Origin: CAYWNA01 sp964459305
Lineage (GTDB): Bacteria; Planctomycetota; Planctomycetia; Pirellulales; Pirellulaceae
Reading direction: 5' to 3'
DNA length: 64,000 bases
Assembly: GCA_964459305.1 (NCBI GenBank)
Contig: CAYWNA010000038.1
Coordinates: 1 to 64,000 of the forward strand
Part shown: positions 36,772 through 45,961 of the stretch, one piece after another
How positions within the stretch are numbered: the first letter of the stretch is position 1
Layout: each line of letters begins with the position of its first letter
The notes under the pieces: generated by a model
Told to the model about the DNA's origin: nothing
Seen by the model: only the letters and a program-made list of their open reading frames with translations
Database searches by the model: none
Made by a program: the position numbers and the translations under genes

Positions 36772-36819
36772 CTTTCATCTCTTTCTTCACAAACACTTCT
36801 TGGAAAGGGGAATTGACTG

Positions 36820-37971
36820 ATGCATCGCGCAAGAGGATCTTCTCGGAGGGTAGGCGCCAGTCACAGGACTGCATTTACCCTCGTGGAATTGCTGGTGGTT
36901 ATCGCCATCATTGGCATTCTGGTGGCACTCTTGCTGCCGGCCATCCAATCCGCACGTGAGGCCGCCCGGCGCACCGAATGCGGCAACAATCTGAAGCAAC
37001 TGGGAGTCGCACTGCACAACTACCACGACACTCACGGCACATTTCCGTCCGGACGGGGGGGCACTGGGGGAGGAGGCGCGTTCCCGGCGGAAACCAACGG
37101 CAATACGGTAAGTGCGTTTGTCGCGCTGACTCCATTTATCGAGGAGGGCGCTTTGTACGATCAGATCGCAACTGGTGGCCCCATGGTGTCCACGGAAAAC
37201 GGCAGCGGGCCAAGGACCTTCCTTCCCTTCGGCCCCAGGCCCTGGCGGACTCACTTTCCGCCCTGGAGGACCCAGATCGACGGCCTCGCGTGTCCATCTG
37301 ACCCGCATAGTAAGCCGGACGCGCCGAATTCACTCGGTCGACGCAGTTATGTGACCTGCTGGGGCGACAAGTTGTACCGCACGAACGCCCAACGAGCCCC
37401 CTACAGCCACAGTAATGACACCTTCAACGGGCGTGGCGTTTTTGGATTCCGCTCCGGCGTTTCATTTAGGGACATCATCGATGGCACCGCCAATACACTC
37501 GCAATGAGTGAAGCTTGCATCGTCCAAGGCGACGCAGCTAGTGCGCATCGGGCGGTCAGAGGCGGATTGGCGCAGTTCAATTTTTCCAGGCCCAGTCAAT
37601 GCATGAACCGTATCAACCCCAGTGACAGACGACGCATCAGGGGGTCGGTATACCACTCTAACAGGGGCCATATTTGGGCTCAGGGGCAATTTCATCATTC
37701 CGGATTCTCCACCACGGTGCCACCCAACGGCCCGAATTGCTCGCGAGGAAACCGCGGTCATCAGTGGAGTATTGCCGCTGCCCAGAGTTATCACATAGGG
37801 GGCGTCAATGCGGTCATGTGCGATGGTTCGACTCATTTTATCAACGAGAGTATCGATGCCGGCAACCAAGCCAGGACGAACAACTTTACCGCTACAGGCA
37901 GACCGAGTCCTTATGGAGTCTGGGGCGCATTGGGTACAAGGGACGCCGGGGAGCCTCCGACGCCACTTTAG
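36820..37971 (+). CDS. DUF1559 prepilin-type protein
   Basis: 383 aa. Residues 16-45 are a type II/IV prepilin N-terminus (RTAFTLVELLVVIAIIGILV), cleaved before Phe by prepilin peptidase, then EAARRTECGNNLKQLGVALHNYHD, the hallmark of DUF1559. The C-terminal part carries the HIGGVNAVMCDGSTHFIN signature. Planctomycetes encode dozens of these. They are thought to be surface pseudopilins, but function is unproven. A GGGG stretch with weak Shine-Dalgarno character precedes the ATG. Confidence 0.93.
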   Translation: MHRARGSSRRVGASHRTAFTLVELLVVIAIIGILVALLLPAIQSAREAARRTECGNNLKQLGVALHNYHDTHGTFPSGRGGTGGGGAFPAETNGNTVSAFVALTPFIEEGALYDQIATGGPMVSTENGSGPRTFLPFGPRPWRTHFPPWRTQIDGLACPSDPHSKPDAPNSLGRRSYVTCWGDKLYRTNAQRAPYSHSNDTFNGRGVFGFRSGVSFRDIIDGTANTLAMSEACIVQGDAASAHRAVRGGLAQFNFSRPSQCMNRINPSDRRRIRGSVYHSNRGHIWAQGQFHHSGFSTTVPPNGPNCSRGNRGHQWSIAAAQSYHIGGVNAVMCDGSTHFINESIDAGNQARTNNFTATGRPSPYGVWGALGTRDAGEPPTPL

Positions 37972-38004
37972 TGCGCCGTCAATCTTCGAATGACAGGTGC
38001 GTCT

Positions 38005-38076
38005 GGGAGGGCGAAGCTCCTTCGGAGCCGCGAGGTTTGGAGTTGTCCCGCGGCTCGGCGGGAGCCTCGCCCTCCC
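38005..38076. repeat. Family-3 palindrome, copy 1
   Basis: Arms GGGAGGGCGAAGCTCC and GGAGCCTCGCCCTCCC at the ends, with CGCGGCTC near the centre. An outer 9-bp inverted repeat GTCAATCTT / AAGATTGAC (37978-37986, 38089-38097) encloses it. It separates the DUF1559 and queE 3' ends and may act as terminator for both. Confidence 0.8.
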
Positions 38077-38117
38077 ATCGGTCAGTCCAAGATTGACCGA
38101 CCATACTGCCCCCGTGT

Positions 38118-38804
38118 TCATGTACCTCGCACGAGGCCAAACCATTCGATCTGTCGGCGCGGGCAGAAACGAAGCTCATGTTCGGTGCAGTACGGTTCGA
38201 GCCATTGGCCGACCTTTGACAGCTCGCCCGCCTCGGTGCCCAGGGGCATGAGCATAACGCGCCGGCGGTCGATGTCGGGGAACTCGTCCAGGTACCGCAA
38301 CATTTCTTCACAGTCGTCTTGATCGCCAATGACAAACTTGAACTGGTAGGTGTGTTCGGCTACCAGGCGGCGGATCACATCCGGTGCGTGACGAGTGTGA
38401 TCGTGCCGCTGACGCCATTGGCGAGCCCACTCGTCGGGCGACGTCGAATTGGAGAGTTTGGGGCTGATCGACATCAAATCGCAGTCCAGCGGCAGATACA
38501 ACGTCCCCGCCGTCTCGACGGTGATATGTCGCCCGCTGGCACGAATGCCCCGGCACAACGGGATGAGTTCAGCGAACAGCATGGGCTCGCCGCCCGTCAA
38601 TACGACGTGGTCGCAAGCGAAATCAACCACTTTTTCCAGGATCTCATCGACCGACCTATCCTCGCCTTCCGGATACCACGACGCATACGGTGTGTCGCAG
38701 AACCAGCATCGCAGATTGCAGCCTGCGACGCGCACAAAGACGCTTTCGGTCCCTGTCAGGAAACCCTCGCCCTGGATCGACTTGTAGATCTCCGCGACGC
38801 GCAT
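38118..38804 (-). CDS. queE: 7-carboxy-7-deazaguanine synthase
   Basis: 228 aa radical SAM enzyme converting 6-carboxytetrahydropterin to CDG in queuosine synthesis. It has EIYKSIQGEGFLTG at the N-terminus, the cluster motif CNLRCWFCDTPYA (CxxxCxxC) and VVLTGGEPML. The C-terminus has the RRVMLMPLG and LRFCPRRQIEWFG segments of the family. It is divergent from queF with a 63-nt gap holding both promoters. I looked for a preQ1 riboswitch there and saw none. Confidence 0.93.
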   Translation of the reverse strand: MRVAEIYKSIQGEGFLTGTESVFVRVAGCNLRCWFCDTPYASWYPEGEDRSVDEILEKVVDFACDHVVLTGGEPMLFAELIPLCRGIRASGRHITVETAGTLYLPLDCDLMSISPKLSNSTSPDEWARQWRQRHDHTRHAPDVIRRLVAEHTYQFKFVIGDQDDCEEMLRYLDEFPDIDRRRVMLMPLGTEAGELSKVGQWLEPYCTEHELRFCPRRQIEWFGLVRGT

Positions 38805-38867
38805 CGTCCCCTTTCACTTTCAGTTCATCATGACAAAATGGTGCGGTAGAGGAAAGGAGTAGATCTG

Positions 38868-39230
38868 ATGTCCAGGGACTTCCGCGAAGCGCTGGAAACA
38901 TTCGAAAACCAGCATCCCGAAAGGGACTATACAATTGAGATCCGTTGCCCGGAGTTCACCTCGGTCTGTCCCAAGACCGGCCAGCCGGACTTCGGCGTGC
39001 TGACGTTCACGTACACGCCGAATGAAAAGTGCGTCGAACTGAAGAGCCTGAAACTTTACCTTCAAAAGTTCCGAAACGAAGGTATTTTTTACGAAACCGT
39101 CACCAATCACATCCTGGACGACTTCGTGGCTGTCGTCGAGCCCCGGCGCGTGAAACTGTTGGGCCAGTTCAGCGCTCGGGGAGGCATTACCACCAGCGTT
39201 ACGGGAACGTACGAGAGCGAGCAGGTGTAG
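38868..39230 (+). CDS. queF: NADPH-dependent preQ1 synthase (nitrile reductase)
   Basis: 120 aa, the short type-I QueF that reduces preQ0 to preQ1 with NADPH. The catalytic Cys is in FTSVCPKTGQPDFG, followed by the substrate-binding VELKSLKLYLQKFRNEGIFYE, which is diagnostic. AAGGAG precedes the ATG. It is divergent from queE and works two steps later in the same pathway; queC and queD are not in the window. Confidence 0.95.
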   Translation: MSRDFREALETFENQHPERDYTIEIRCPEFTSVCPKTGQPDFGVLTFTYTPNEKCVELKSLKLYLQKFRNEGIFYETVTNHILDDFVAVVEPRRVKLLGQFSARGGITTSVTGTYESEQV

Positions 39231-39260
39231 GGTGGGCCAGAGCTAAAGCTCTGGCCCACC
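39231..39260. terminator. Bidirectional terminator hairpin
   Basis: A 13-bp perfect stem (GGTGGGCCAGAGC / GCTCTGGCCCACC) with a TAAA loop starts right after the queF stop and lies before the stop of the convergent SPFH gene. Confidence 0.75.
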
Positions 39261-39281
39261 CTGCGGCAATCCGCGATGAAT

Positions 39282-40700
39282 CTAGAATCGATCGCCGCCC
39301 CCCAGTTTCTCCTCGACTTTGTCGGCCTGCCAGGCCACGGCGGTCATCACGCGCGTTACCTCCAGCGGATCTGCCGTATCGGCCAACTGGTTGGCTTGCA
39401 CTACCACCATCTCGCCCGAGTCGGTCTTTTGCACGGCAAAGGCGCCATGCACCATTTTCATGTTGTAGCGCAGTAGCGCCATGGCGTTCTTTTCCGAAGC
39501 GGGACCGCAGATCGACGTATAGGCGATGACATCGTGCCCTTCTTCGTCTTTGCCGTCGAAGTTGACCGTCACCGTCTGCTTGCGCAGCGCGCCAATTGGT
39601 ATTGTGACGTGCCACGCGTTTCCAGCCTCCTGGGTTTGCCAACCCGCAGACTGGGCCACGGTACGCACGATCTGCCTGGCATCCGTGGGGACAGCCGCGG
39701 CGGGCGCAAGATCGCCGAAATCGAGTCCACCGCCTCCGGCCGCAGCAGCACCGGCTGCGGCGGCACCCGCGACGGGCGCAGCAGCCGCGGCTGGCATTTG
39801 CGGAGCGGCTGGTGCGCCTGCCTGCGGTACCGCTGGCTGTTGGCCACCCATCATGGCTTGCTGGATCATTCCGGGCATCATCATGCCGAAGCCGGCACCC
39901 ATGCCCATTCCCATCGCGCTCCCGCCCATGCCCCCGCCCCCGCCCGATTGCTCGGCCATCTTCGACATGCTGTTGGCGGCTTGATACATCGTGAATGCCT
40001 GCAAATCGCCGATCGCGCCCATGCTGCTGCGGGCGTCGATGGCCTTCTGTACCTCTTCGGGCGGAGTGATTGCGTTGATGAAAAAGTCGGCCAACTCCAG
40101 GCCGTATTTGGCAAACTCGTCGCCCAGCTTCGCCCGTGTACCAGCGCCAATTTCGTCGAACTTGGCCGGCAGGTCCAACATGGCCACCTGCATCGTGCCC
40201 AACAGGTCGGTCAGGCGAGAGACGATGAGGTCTTTCAGGAAAGAGGCAATCTCGTCCGTGCTGTATTTTCCCTGCGTGCCGACCAGTGTGTTGATCAAGA
40301 CGGCTGAATCGACCACGCGGAAGGAGAACTTGCCAAAACTGCGCAACCGGACAATGCCGAAATCCTTGTCGCGCACCGTGATCGGCTGGCGCGTGCCCCA
40401 CTTCTGATCCAGGAAGGTCTGTTTCCCAACGTAGTAGACCTGAGCCGTGAAAGGCGACTTCTCCCAAGGAATCGTGAGAATGCGCGTGATGATCGGGATG
40501 TTGGCCGTGGTAAGCGTGTGTCGCCCAGGCCCAAAGGTATCCATCGCTTTGCCGTCCTTGAAGAAAACCGCCTCCTGGTTCTCTTGGACGATCATTTGCG
40601 CGCCGTATTTGATGTCGGCCGAGCCTTGCGGCGGAATGCGGTGGACGATCGAGCGATTCGTTTCATCGAAGTATTCGAGGACTTCCAGGCGGATTCCCAT
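39282..40700 (-). CDS. SPFH-domain protein
   Basis: 472 aa from the ATG at 40700 with AAAGGAAG upstream. An SPFH/virion-core-like domain occupies about 1-255 (IVHRIPPQGSADIKYGAQMIV, FGPGRHTLTT, YGLELADFFINAITPPEEVQ). A Gly/Met/Ala-rich flexible stretch (about 260-350) leads to a C-terminal domain of about 110 residues (GGLDFGDLAP onward) with a mixed beta pattern. There is no membrane helix. Relatives assemble rings or scaffolds at membranes. Role here unknown. Confidence 0.85.
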   Translation of the reverse strand: MGIRLEVLEYFDETNRSIVHRIPPQGSADIKYGAQMIVQENQEAVFFKDGKAMDTFGPGRHTLTTANIPIITRILTIPWEKSPFTAQVYYVGKQTFLDQKWGTRQPITVRDKDFGIVRLRSFGKFSFRVVDSAVLINTLVGTQGKYSTDEIASFLKDLIVSRLTDLLGTMQVAMLDLPAKFDEIGAGTRAKLGDEFAKYGLELADFFINAITPPEEVQKAIDARSSMGAIGDLQAFTMYQAANSMSKMAEQSGGGGGMGGSAMGMGMGAGFGMMMPGMIQQAMMGGQQPAVPQAGAPAAPQMPAAAAAPVAGAAAAGAAAAGGGGLDFGDLAPAAAVPTDARQIVRTVAQSAGWQTQEAGNAWHVTIPIGALRKQTVTVNFDGKDEEGHDVIAYTSICGPASEKNAMALLRYNMKMVHGAFAVQKTDSGEMVVVQANQLADTADPLEVTRVMTAVAWQADKVEEKLGGGDRF

Positions 40701-41012
40701 GGTAATGCTTCCTTTGGCTGCAGATCCGTGGAGAAACGGGACTTGTTTTGAAGTAAACGCACAGATTTGTCTGGCCGCAGGGCCAATGCCCAAGCGGCTC
40801 TGGTGAGTAATTCGTCCGTCTGGCCCCTAATTCTATGAATTCTGGTGAAAAACGCCAACGACAGTCGGCGGATTCTTTTCTTAGACTGGCCCGTTTGACC
40901 GCGACCCGCCAGGGGAGCGCATCGCCAAAGCGGCGCAACGCTCGCGCTCCCCTGGCGGGTCGCGGCTAAACGAAGACTCCCCGACACAGCCAATCCTGGC
41001 TAGAATGCTCGC
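40701..41012. repeat. Intergenic region with family-2 palindrome, copy 2 (40891-40974)
   Basis: Within this 312-nt gap, 40891-40974 is a family-2 element with CGTTTGACCGCGACCCGCC at the left and its near complement ending GGCTAAACG at the right. The rest of the gap shows no gene. It separates the divergent SPFH and recG genes. Confidence 0.8.
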
Positions 41013-43106
41013 ATGAACGACGGTGGAAAAAAATCTGCCGCAGAAATCCTCGGCACGCCGGTACAATTCCTCAAAGGCGTCGGTCCTGAACGGGCAAAGC
41101 TGCTGGAGCGGAGGAATCTGCGCACATCCAAGGACTTGCTGTTCTTCTTCCCACGCGACTATTACGACGCGAGCGAGCTTCGGGCCGTAAAAGAGTTGGT
41201 CGAAAGCGAGCTGGCCAGCGTTCGTGGTGTTGTCGAAGAAATCGATCTGCGCAACACGGGACCGGGACGATCATGGCTGGGCGTACTGTTGCGGCAGGAC
41301 CACGAGTTCCTGCGGGCCATCTGGTTCAATCAACCTTGGATGCGCGATCGCGTGCACGTTGGCGACCGGATCTTGCTTTCAGGCGAGCCACGCTTCAATG
41401 GTGGGCGATGGGAAATGGTGCATCCGCGAGTCGAGTTGCTGGGCGACGACGAGGATCTTCCATCCGGCCGGATCCTGCCGGTCTATTCGTTGACCGAAGG
41501 CATCCGGCAGTCGCAGATGCGGCGGATCGTGCAAGGCGTTGTCGAGACGTGCGCGGGGTGCGTCGACGAAGTTCTCCCGGACGACTACCGAACAGCCCAC
41601 AACCTCAGCTCGATTCACGAGGCCCTCACCCAGATTCATTCGCCGCACGATGGGGACAGCCTTGCTGGGGCCCGTCGCAGGTTCGTCTACCAAGAGTTGT
41701 TCGTTCTGCAACTCGCTTTGGCGATGCGCAGGCGACAACTGGCCGAACGGTGCGGTGCTCCGCCGTTGCCGGCAACAGCGAAGATCGACGCGCGTATCCG
41801 CCGGCTGTTTCCATTCGAGTTGACATCGTCGCAGAACCAAACGGTTGCCGAGATCTCCGCCGATATGGCGCGAAGCACACCGATGAATCGCCTTCTTCAA
41901 GGCGACGTCGGCAGCGGCAAGACCGTGGTTGCGGAATACGCCATGCTCGTGGCCGTGGCTCATGGCTATCAAGCTGCCATCATGACGCCCACCGAGGTTC
42001 TTGCGCGACAGCACGTCCGCACCCTCGCAAGGGATCTTCGCGACAGCCGGGTTCAGATCGCACTGCTCACGGGATCGCTCGGCAGTTCCGACCGCCGGGA
42101 GACGATGGAGCGGATCGCGTCAGGAGACGTCGATCTGATCGTTGGAACGCACGCACTGCTGGATAAGGGCATCGTGTTGGATAAATTGGGATTGGTGATC
42201 GTCGACGAGCAACACAAATTCGGCGTGCGCCAGCGGGCCGCGCTGCGCGGCTCCGGCGTCGATCCGCATTACTTGGTGATGACCGCCACACCGATTCCCC
42301 GGACCGTGTCGATGACGCTGTTTGGCGATCTGGATGCGTCGACTTTGAACGAATCGCCGCCCGGACGTGCCGTGGTCCACACCTACCTGGGCGACGACGC
42401 TCGTCGCGTCCAGTGGTGGGAGTTCTTTCGCAAGAAATTGCGCGAAGGGCGGCAGGGGTACGTGATTGCTCCGTTGGTCGAGTCGTCAGGTGAGGAGGCT
42501 GTCCAGAGCGTTCAACAGTCGTTCGAATCGCTAGCCAACGGAGAACTGGAAGAGTTTCGATTGGACCTGATCCATGGCCGGATGAGTGCAACCGAGAAGG
42601 ATGCCGCCATGCAGGCTTTTGGGCGAGGGGAAACGGAGGTGCTGGTGGCGACATCGGTGGTCGAGGTAGGAATCGACGTACCTAACGCCACGGTGATGAC
42701 AATCGAAGGGGGCGAGAGATTCGGCCTTGCCCAGTTGCACCAGTTGCGCGGACGGATTAGCCGTGGCGCTCATCCCGGATACCTCTGCGTTTTCGCAGAC
42801 GCCAAGACAGACGAATCCCAACAGCGTCTTGCCGCATTTTGTGAATCCAACGATGGTTTCGAACTGGCGGAAACAGATTTCCAGTTACGCGGTCCCGGCG
42901 ATCTATTTAGCTCACAGCAACATGGCCTACCCCCGTTTCGCGTTGCGGATCTTGTCCGCGATCGAGATATACTGGATGAAGCGCGGCGGGACGCCCAGGC
43001 TTTGGCCGCAGAAAGCCCCGGCTTTCTTGCCCCGGCATTTACTGGGCTTCGTCGCATGGTGATCGCTCGCTATGGCAAAGCACTCGATCTGGCCGATGTG
43101 GGGTAG
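41013..43106 (+). CDS. recG: ATP-dependent DNA helicase RecG
   Basis: 697 aa. RecG reverses stalled replication forks and branch-migrates Holliday junctions. The N-terminal wedge/OB region runs about 15-170 (PVQFLKGVGPERAKLLERR). Helicase motifs follow: Walker A GDVGSGKTVVAEYAML (about 297), VDEQHKFGVRQR (DExH box, about 396), MTATPIPRT, and motif VI QLRGRISRG (about 580). The C-terminal FELAETDFQLRGPGDLF is family-specific. The length is usual for RecG. The ribosome site is weak. Confidence 0.96.
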   Translation: MNDGGKKSAAEILGTPVQFLKGVGPERAKLLERRNLRTSKDLLFFFPRDYYDASELRAVKELVESELASVRGVVEEIDLRNTGPGRSWLGVLLRQDHEFLRAIWFNQPWMRDRVHVGDRILLSGEPRFNGGRWEMVHPRVELLGDDEDLPSGRILPVYSLTEGIRQSQMRRIVQGVVETCAGCVDEVLPDDYRTAHNLSSIHEALTQIHSPHDGDSLAGARRRFVYQELFVLQLALAMRRRQLAERCGAPPLPATAKIDARIRRLFPFELTSSQNQTVAEISADMARSTPMNRLLQGDVGSGKTVVAEYAMLVAVAHGYQAAIMTPTEVLARQHVRTLARDLRDSRVQIALLTGSLGSSDRRETMERIASGDVDLIVGTHALLDKGIVLDKLGLVIVDEQHKFGVRQRAALRGSGVDPHYLVMTATPIPRTVSMTLFGDLDASTLNESPPGRAVVHTYLGDDARRVQWWEFFRKKLREGRQGYVIAPLVESSGEEAVQSVQQSFESLANGELEEFRLDLIHGRMSATEKDAAMQAFGRGETEVLVATSVVEVGIDVPNATVMTIEGGERFGLAQLHQLRGRISRGAHPGYLCVFADAKTDESQQRLAAFCESNDGFELAETDFQLRGPGDLFSSQQHGLPPFRVADLVRDRDILDEARRDAQALAAESPGFLAPAFTGLRRMVIARYGKALDLADVG

Positions 43107-43294
43107 CCAGCGGGGATGGTGGCCAGTTGAAGGCTTGCCCCCTGCTCTTTCCACGGCGATCAGCATGAAATCTGGTCACGCACAGTGCGAGACGGACGTT
43201 GATTCATCCGCAGAAGTCGAATACCATTGGAGTGCTTGGGTCGCCACAGCCTCGTTACACATGCAGCAGCAATTTGTCAGGAGTCAACAGCGGT

Positions 43295-44782
43295 ATGGCT
43301 GAAGAATGGACACCGGAGAGACTTGCCGATCGAATCTTTGACCTGCGGCTTCTCGATACGCGCCAGTTGGAGGGCGTGTGGACGGAGTTTGGCACACGCA
43401 ATGTCTCTTGCGAGGATTTCCAAAACTGTCTGTTGCGCAAGGAACTGCTCACAAACTTCCAGTTGGGCAAGGTCTTGCAGGGGGACCGCCAGGGCTACTT
43501 CTATGGCAGATATCGCGTCTTGTACATCGCCGGGGCTGGGACGTTCGCCCGCGTCTTCCGTTCGGTGAATCTCGACACGGGACAAGTGGTGGCGTTGAAA
43601 GTCCTCCGCAAGCGATACCGTGACAAACCGGAGCAAGTTGACCTGTTCTTGCGCGAAGCCCGTATGGGTTTGCGGCTCCGTCACGAAAACATCGTCCGTG
43701 TCTTCGAGGTTAGCGACGACGTCAGGACCCCGTACTTCGTGATGGAGTTCGTCGAAGGGCAGACACTCCGGGAGCTCATGAAGATGCGGAAGAAGCTGGA
43801 TGTAGCCACTTCGTTGGACTTCGCCATTCACATCGTCACCGGCCTGGACCACGCGCGCAAGCGAGGGATTACGCACCGTGACATGAAGCTCTCTAACGTG
43901 CTGATCACGTCTTCAGCAGTTGCGAAACTGGTGGATTTCGGACTCGCCACTATCTCCGAAGCCAATGACGATCTTCTGACAGCCTCCCCCAACGCCCGGT
44001 CGATCGACTACGTGGCCCTGGAGCGAGGAACGGGTGTGAGCAAGACCGATCACCGCAGCGATATCTACTTTGCCGGCGCCATGTTGTACAACATGCTCAG
44101 CGGCGTCGCCCCTCTGACTGACACGAAGGACCGGCTCATACGAATGAGCATTTCGCGTTTTCAAGAGATCAAGGCACTGAACAAGGTCGAACCGGATGCG
44201 CCAATCGGCCTTGTATCCGTGGTCGTTCGCGCGATGACGCTCAATCCGGACAATCGCTACCAAGAAGCGGAAGAAATGCTCGCCGAGTTGAAACGGGCCA
44301 AGATCATCCTGGAAAAGGGAGAGGATGACGCCCCAGTGCCGCAACAGTCCTCGGCCCCGGAGAAAACGGGCCCGAAGACCGTCGACCAGGAAGGCAAGGG
44401 ACGAACCGTGATGTGTGTGGAATCCGGCTCGGAAATGCAGAACCTCCTGCGCGATCAGTTAAAGAAACGCGGTTATCGCGTGCTGATCACCAGCGATCCG
44501 TCCCGGGCGATTCAGCGGTTCGAAGACGAAGCTCGCGTTGCAGACTGTGCCATCTTCTCGACACAATCTTTGGGTCCTAAGGCCGTCGCTGCGTTCAATC
44601 GCTTGGGCGAATCGGAGATCACCGAGAACATTCCCGCTATCTTGTTGGTCGACAAGCGGCAGCGGGCCCTCATCAAGGCGGCCGAGACCAGCGACCATCG
44701 TGTCCTGTTGCCGATGCCGCTGAAGATCAAGCAACTGCGTTCGAAGTTGCTGAAGTTGCTGTCCGCCAAGGCGAAAACGTAG
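43295..44782 (+). CDS. Ser/Thr kinase fused to a degenerate receiver domain
   Basis: 495 aa from the ATG at 43295 (the frame is open to 43199). An N-terminal 70-residue region (ERLADRIFDLRLLDTRQLEGVW) is shared by some planctomycete kinases. The kinase domain spans about 72-335, with VALKVL, HRDMKLSN (about 195) and DFGLATI (about 214). After a charged linker, residues about 370-493 fold like a response-regulator receiver (RTVMCVESGSEMQNLLRDQL). The acidic pair is ES, and Ser stands at the phospho-acceptor site (CAIFSTQSLG). There is no membrane helix. The downstream gene is convergent. Confidence 0.87.
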   Translation: MAEEWTPERLADRIFDLRLLDTRQLEGVWTEFGTRNVSCEDFQNCLLRKELLTNFQLGKVLQGDRQGYFYGRYRVLYIAGAGTFARVFRSVNLDTGQVVALKVLRKRYRDKPEQVDLFLREARMGLRLRHENIVRVFEVSDDVRTPYFVMEFVEGQTLRELMKMRKKLDVATSLDFAIHIVTGLDHARKRGITHRDMKLSNVLITSSAVAKLVDFGLATISEANDDLLTASPNARSIDYVALERGTGVSKTDHRSDIYFAGAMLYNMLSGVAPLTDTKDRLIRMSISRFQEIKALNKVEPDAPIGLVSVVVRAMTLNPDNRYQEAEEMLAELKRAKIILEKGEDDAPVPQQSSAPEKTGPKTVDQEGKGRTVMCVESGSEMQNLLRDQLKKRGYRVLITSDPSRAIQRFEDEARVADCAIFSTQSLGPKAVAAFNRLGESEITENIPAILLVDKRQRALIKAAETSDHRVLLPMPLKIKQLRSKLLKLLSAKAKT

Positions 44783-44821
44783 CGCCGAAAGAATGGCGGC
44801 TGCCTCCCCAGCGTTCCCTCT

Positions 44822-45565
44822 CTACTCGCCGGGAACTTTCAAACCCATCTCGCGCATCAGCATCTTCATGTCCTCCCACGCTGCTCGCTTCATGTCCGAA
44901 GTCCTCAGCAAGTATGCGGGATGATAGGTGACCATCACCTTGATCCCTCGGTAGTCGTGGAATCGTCCTCGCAGACTCCCGAGCGATCGAGTGGTGGCCA
45001 AGAGGTTTTGGGCGGCCACGGCCCCGAGGCAACAGATGAACTCGGGCTGGATGATATCCAACTGCCGTTCGAAGAAGCCACGGCAGTTCGCTACTTCGTC
45101 GGGTTGTGGAGTGCGGTTGCCGGGGGGCCGGCATTTCAAAACGTTCAGGATGTAGACTTCCTCGCGCCGCAACGTGCAGGCTTGGATGATCTTGTTCAAC
45201 AATTGCCCTGCCGCGCCGACGAACGGCTCGCCTCGGCGGTCTTCGTCTGCCCCAGGAGCTTCGCCCAGGAAACACAATCGAGCCTGCGCGTCTCCGACGC
45301 CCAACACCGTCTGCGTGCGCGAGGCCGCCAGTTCTGAACACCGCGTGCATGCGGCGACCTCGCTTCCAAGCCGCGATAACGCGTCGACAGGGCGATCCGG
45401 CACCGGGGTCTCCACCGGGACATCCGGCGTTTGCTGCAATGTCGGTACAACCGGATCAGGCAGTCTGGCGATCTGTTCTACGCCGAATCGCTCCAGACAC
45501 TCAAGCTTCTGCCGAACCGCTCTCCTTGCCCGAAGCCATCCATCTGCGTCTGCCGCTGCCGTCAC
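44822..45565 (-). CDS. Uracil-DNA glycosylase, family 4
   Basis: 247 aa from a GTG with GGAGG upstream. It removes uracil from DNA at the start of base-excision repair. The family-4 motif is FLGEAPGADEDRRGEPFVGAAGQLL, with Fe-S ligand cysteines in ACTRCSEL, LKCRPPGNRTP and the CRGFF region, and VTYHPAYLLR as the second motif. A 70-residue Pro-rich N-terminal extension precedes the enzyme domain. It is convergent with the kinase gene. Confidence 0.93.
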   Translation of the reverse strand: MTAAADADGWLRARRAVRQKLECLERFGVEQIARLPDPVVPTLQQTPDVPVETPVPDRPVDALSRLGSEVAACTRCSELAASRTQTVLGVGDAQARLCFLGEAPGADEDRRGEPFVGAAGQLLNKIIQACTLRREEVYILNVLKCRPPGNRTPQPDEVANCRGFFERQLDIIQPEFICCLGAVAAQNLLATTRSLGSLRGRFHDYRGIKVMVTYHPAYLLRTSDMKRAAWEDMKMLMREMGLKVPGE

Positions 45566-45961
45566 TATGATTTCCTCCCCATCTCTTTATGGCCCGGCCA
45601 CTTGTTGGAGTCCAGGCTTCAGCCTGGATTCCCCAGCCTAAAGGCTGTACTCCAGCGGACATTTCAAACCGGCCGCGGCACAGTTCGTAATGCCGCGTTT
45701 ACGCGGTCTTGACCGCAATAACAAGACGCTTCTCCGCCTGAAGGCGGTACTACGAACGGTCTCGACTCCCAAGCAAGACAGTCGAATCAAGATTCCGAGT
45801 ATAGATCAACCGACTCGGGTTGGGGACACGGCATCGGATTGGAAGCCATGCGGCTGCATACCACAAAATAGTTTCGACAAAGGATTTAGGTTGACAGACC
45901 ACCGTTCTAACGAAATGATTAAGAGAGGGCGGTTCCACTGCGAAACGTATGGAGAAAACGA
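45566..45961. repeat. Intergenic region with two long palindromes
   Basis: The first palindrome (about 45606-45653) pairs TGGAGTCCAGGCTTCAGCCT with AGGCTGTACTCCA. The second (about 45683-45760) pairs AGTTCGTAATGCCGCGTTTA with GCGGTACTACGAAC. Both look like dispersed repeats. The last 200 nt lead into the next gene with no clear promoter. A 105-codon frame here has no ribosome site and crosses these repeats, so it is not annotated. Confidence 0.6.

Noticed and set aside
38805..38867. Possible preQ1 riboswitch between queE and queF
   Set aside because: The 63-nt gap lacks the expected hairpin plus A-rich tail in either direction.
39199..40467. 422-codon minus-strand frame
   Set aside because: Out-of-frame overlap with the SPFH gene on the same strand; Gly/Arg-rich noise produced by its Ala/Gly-rich segment.
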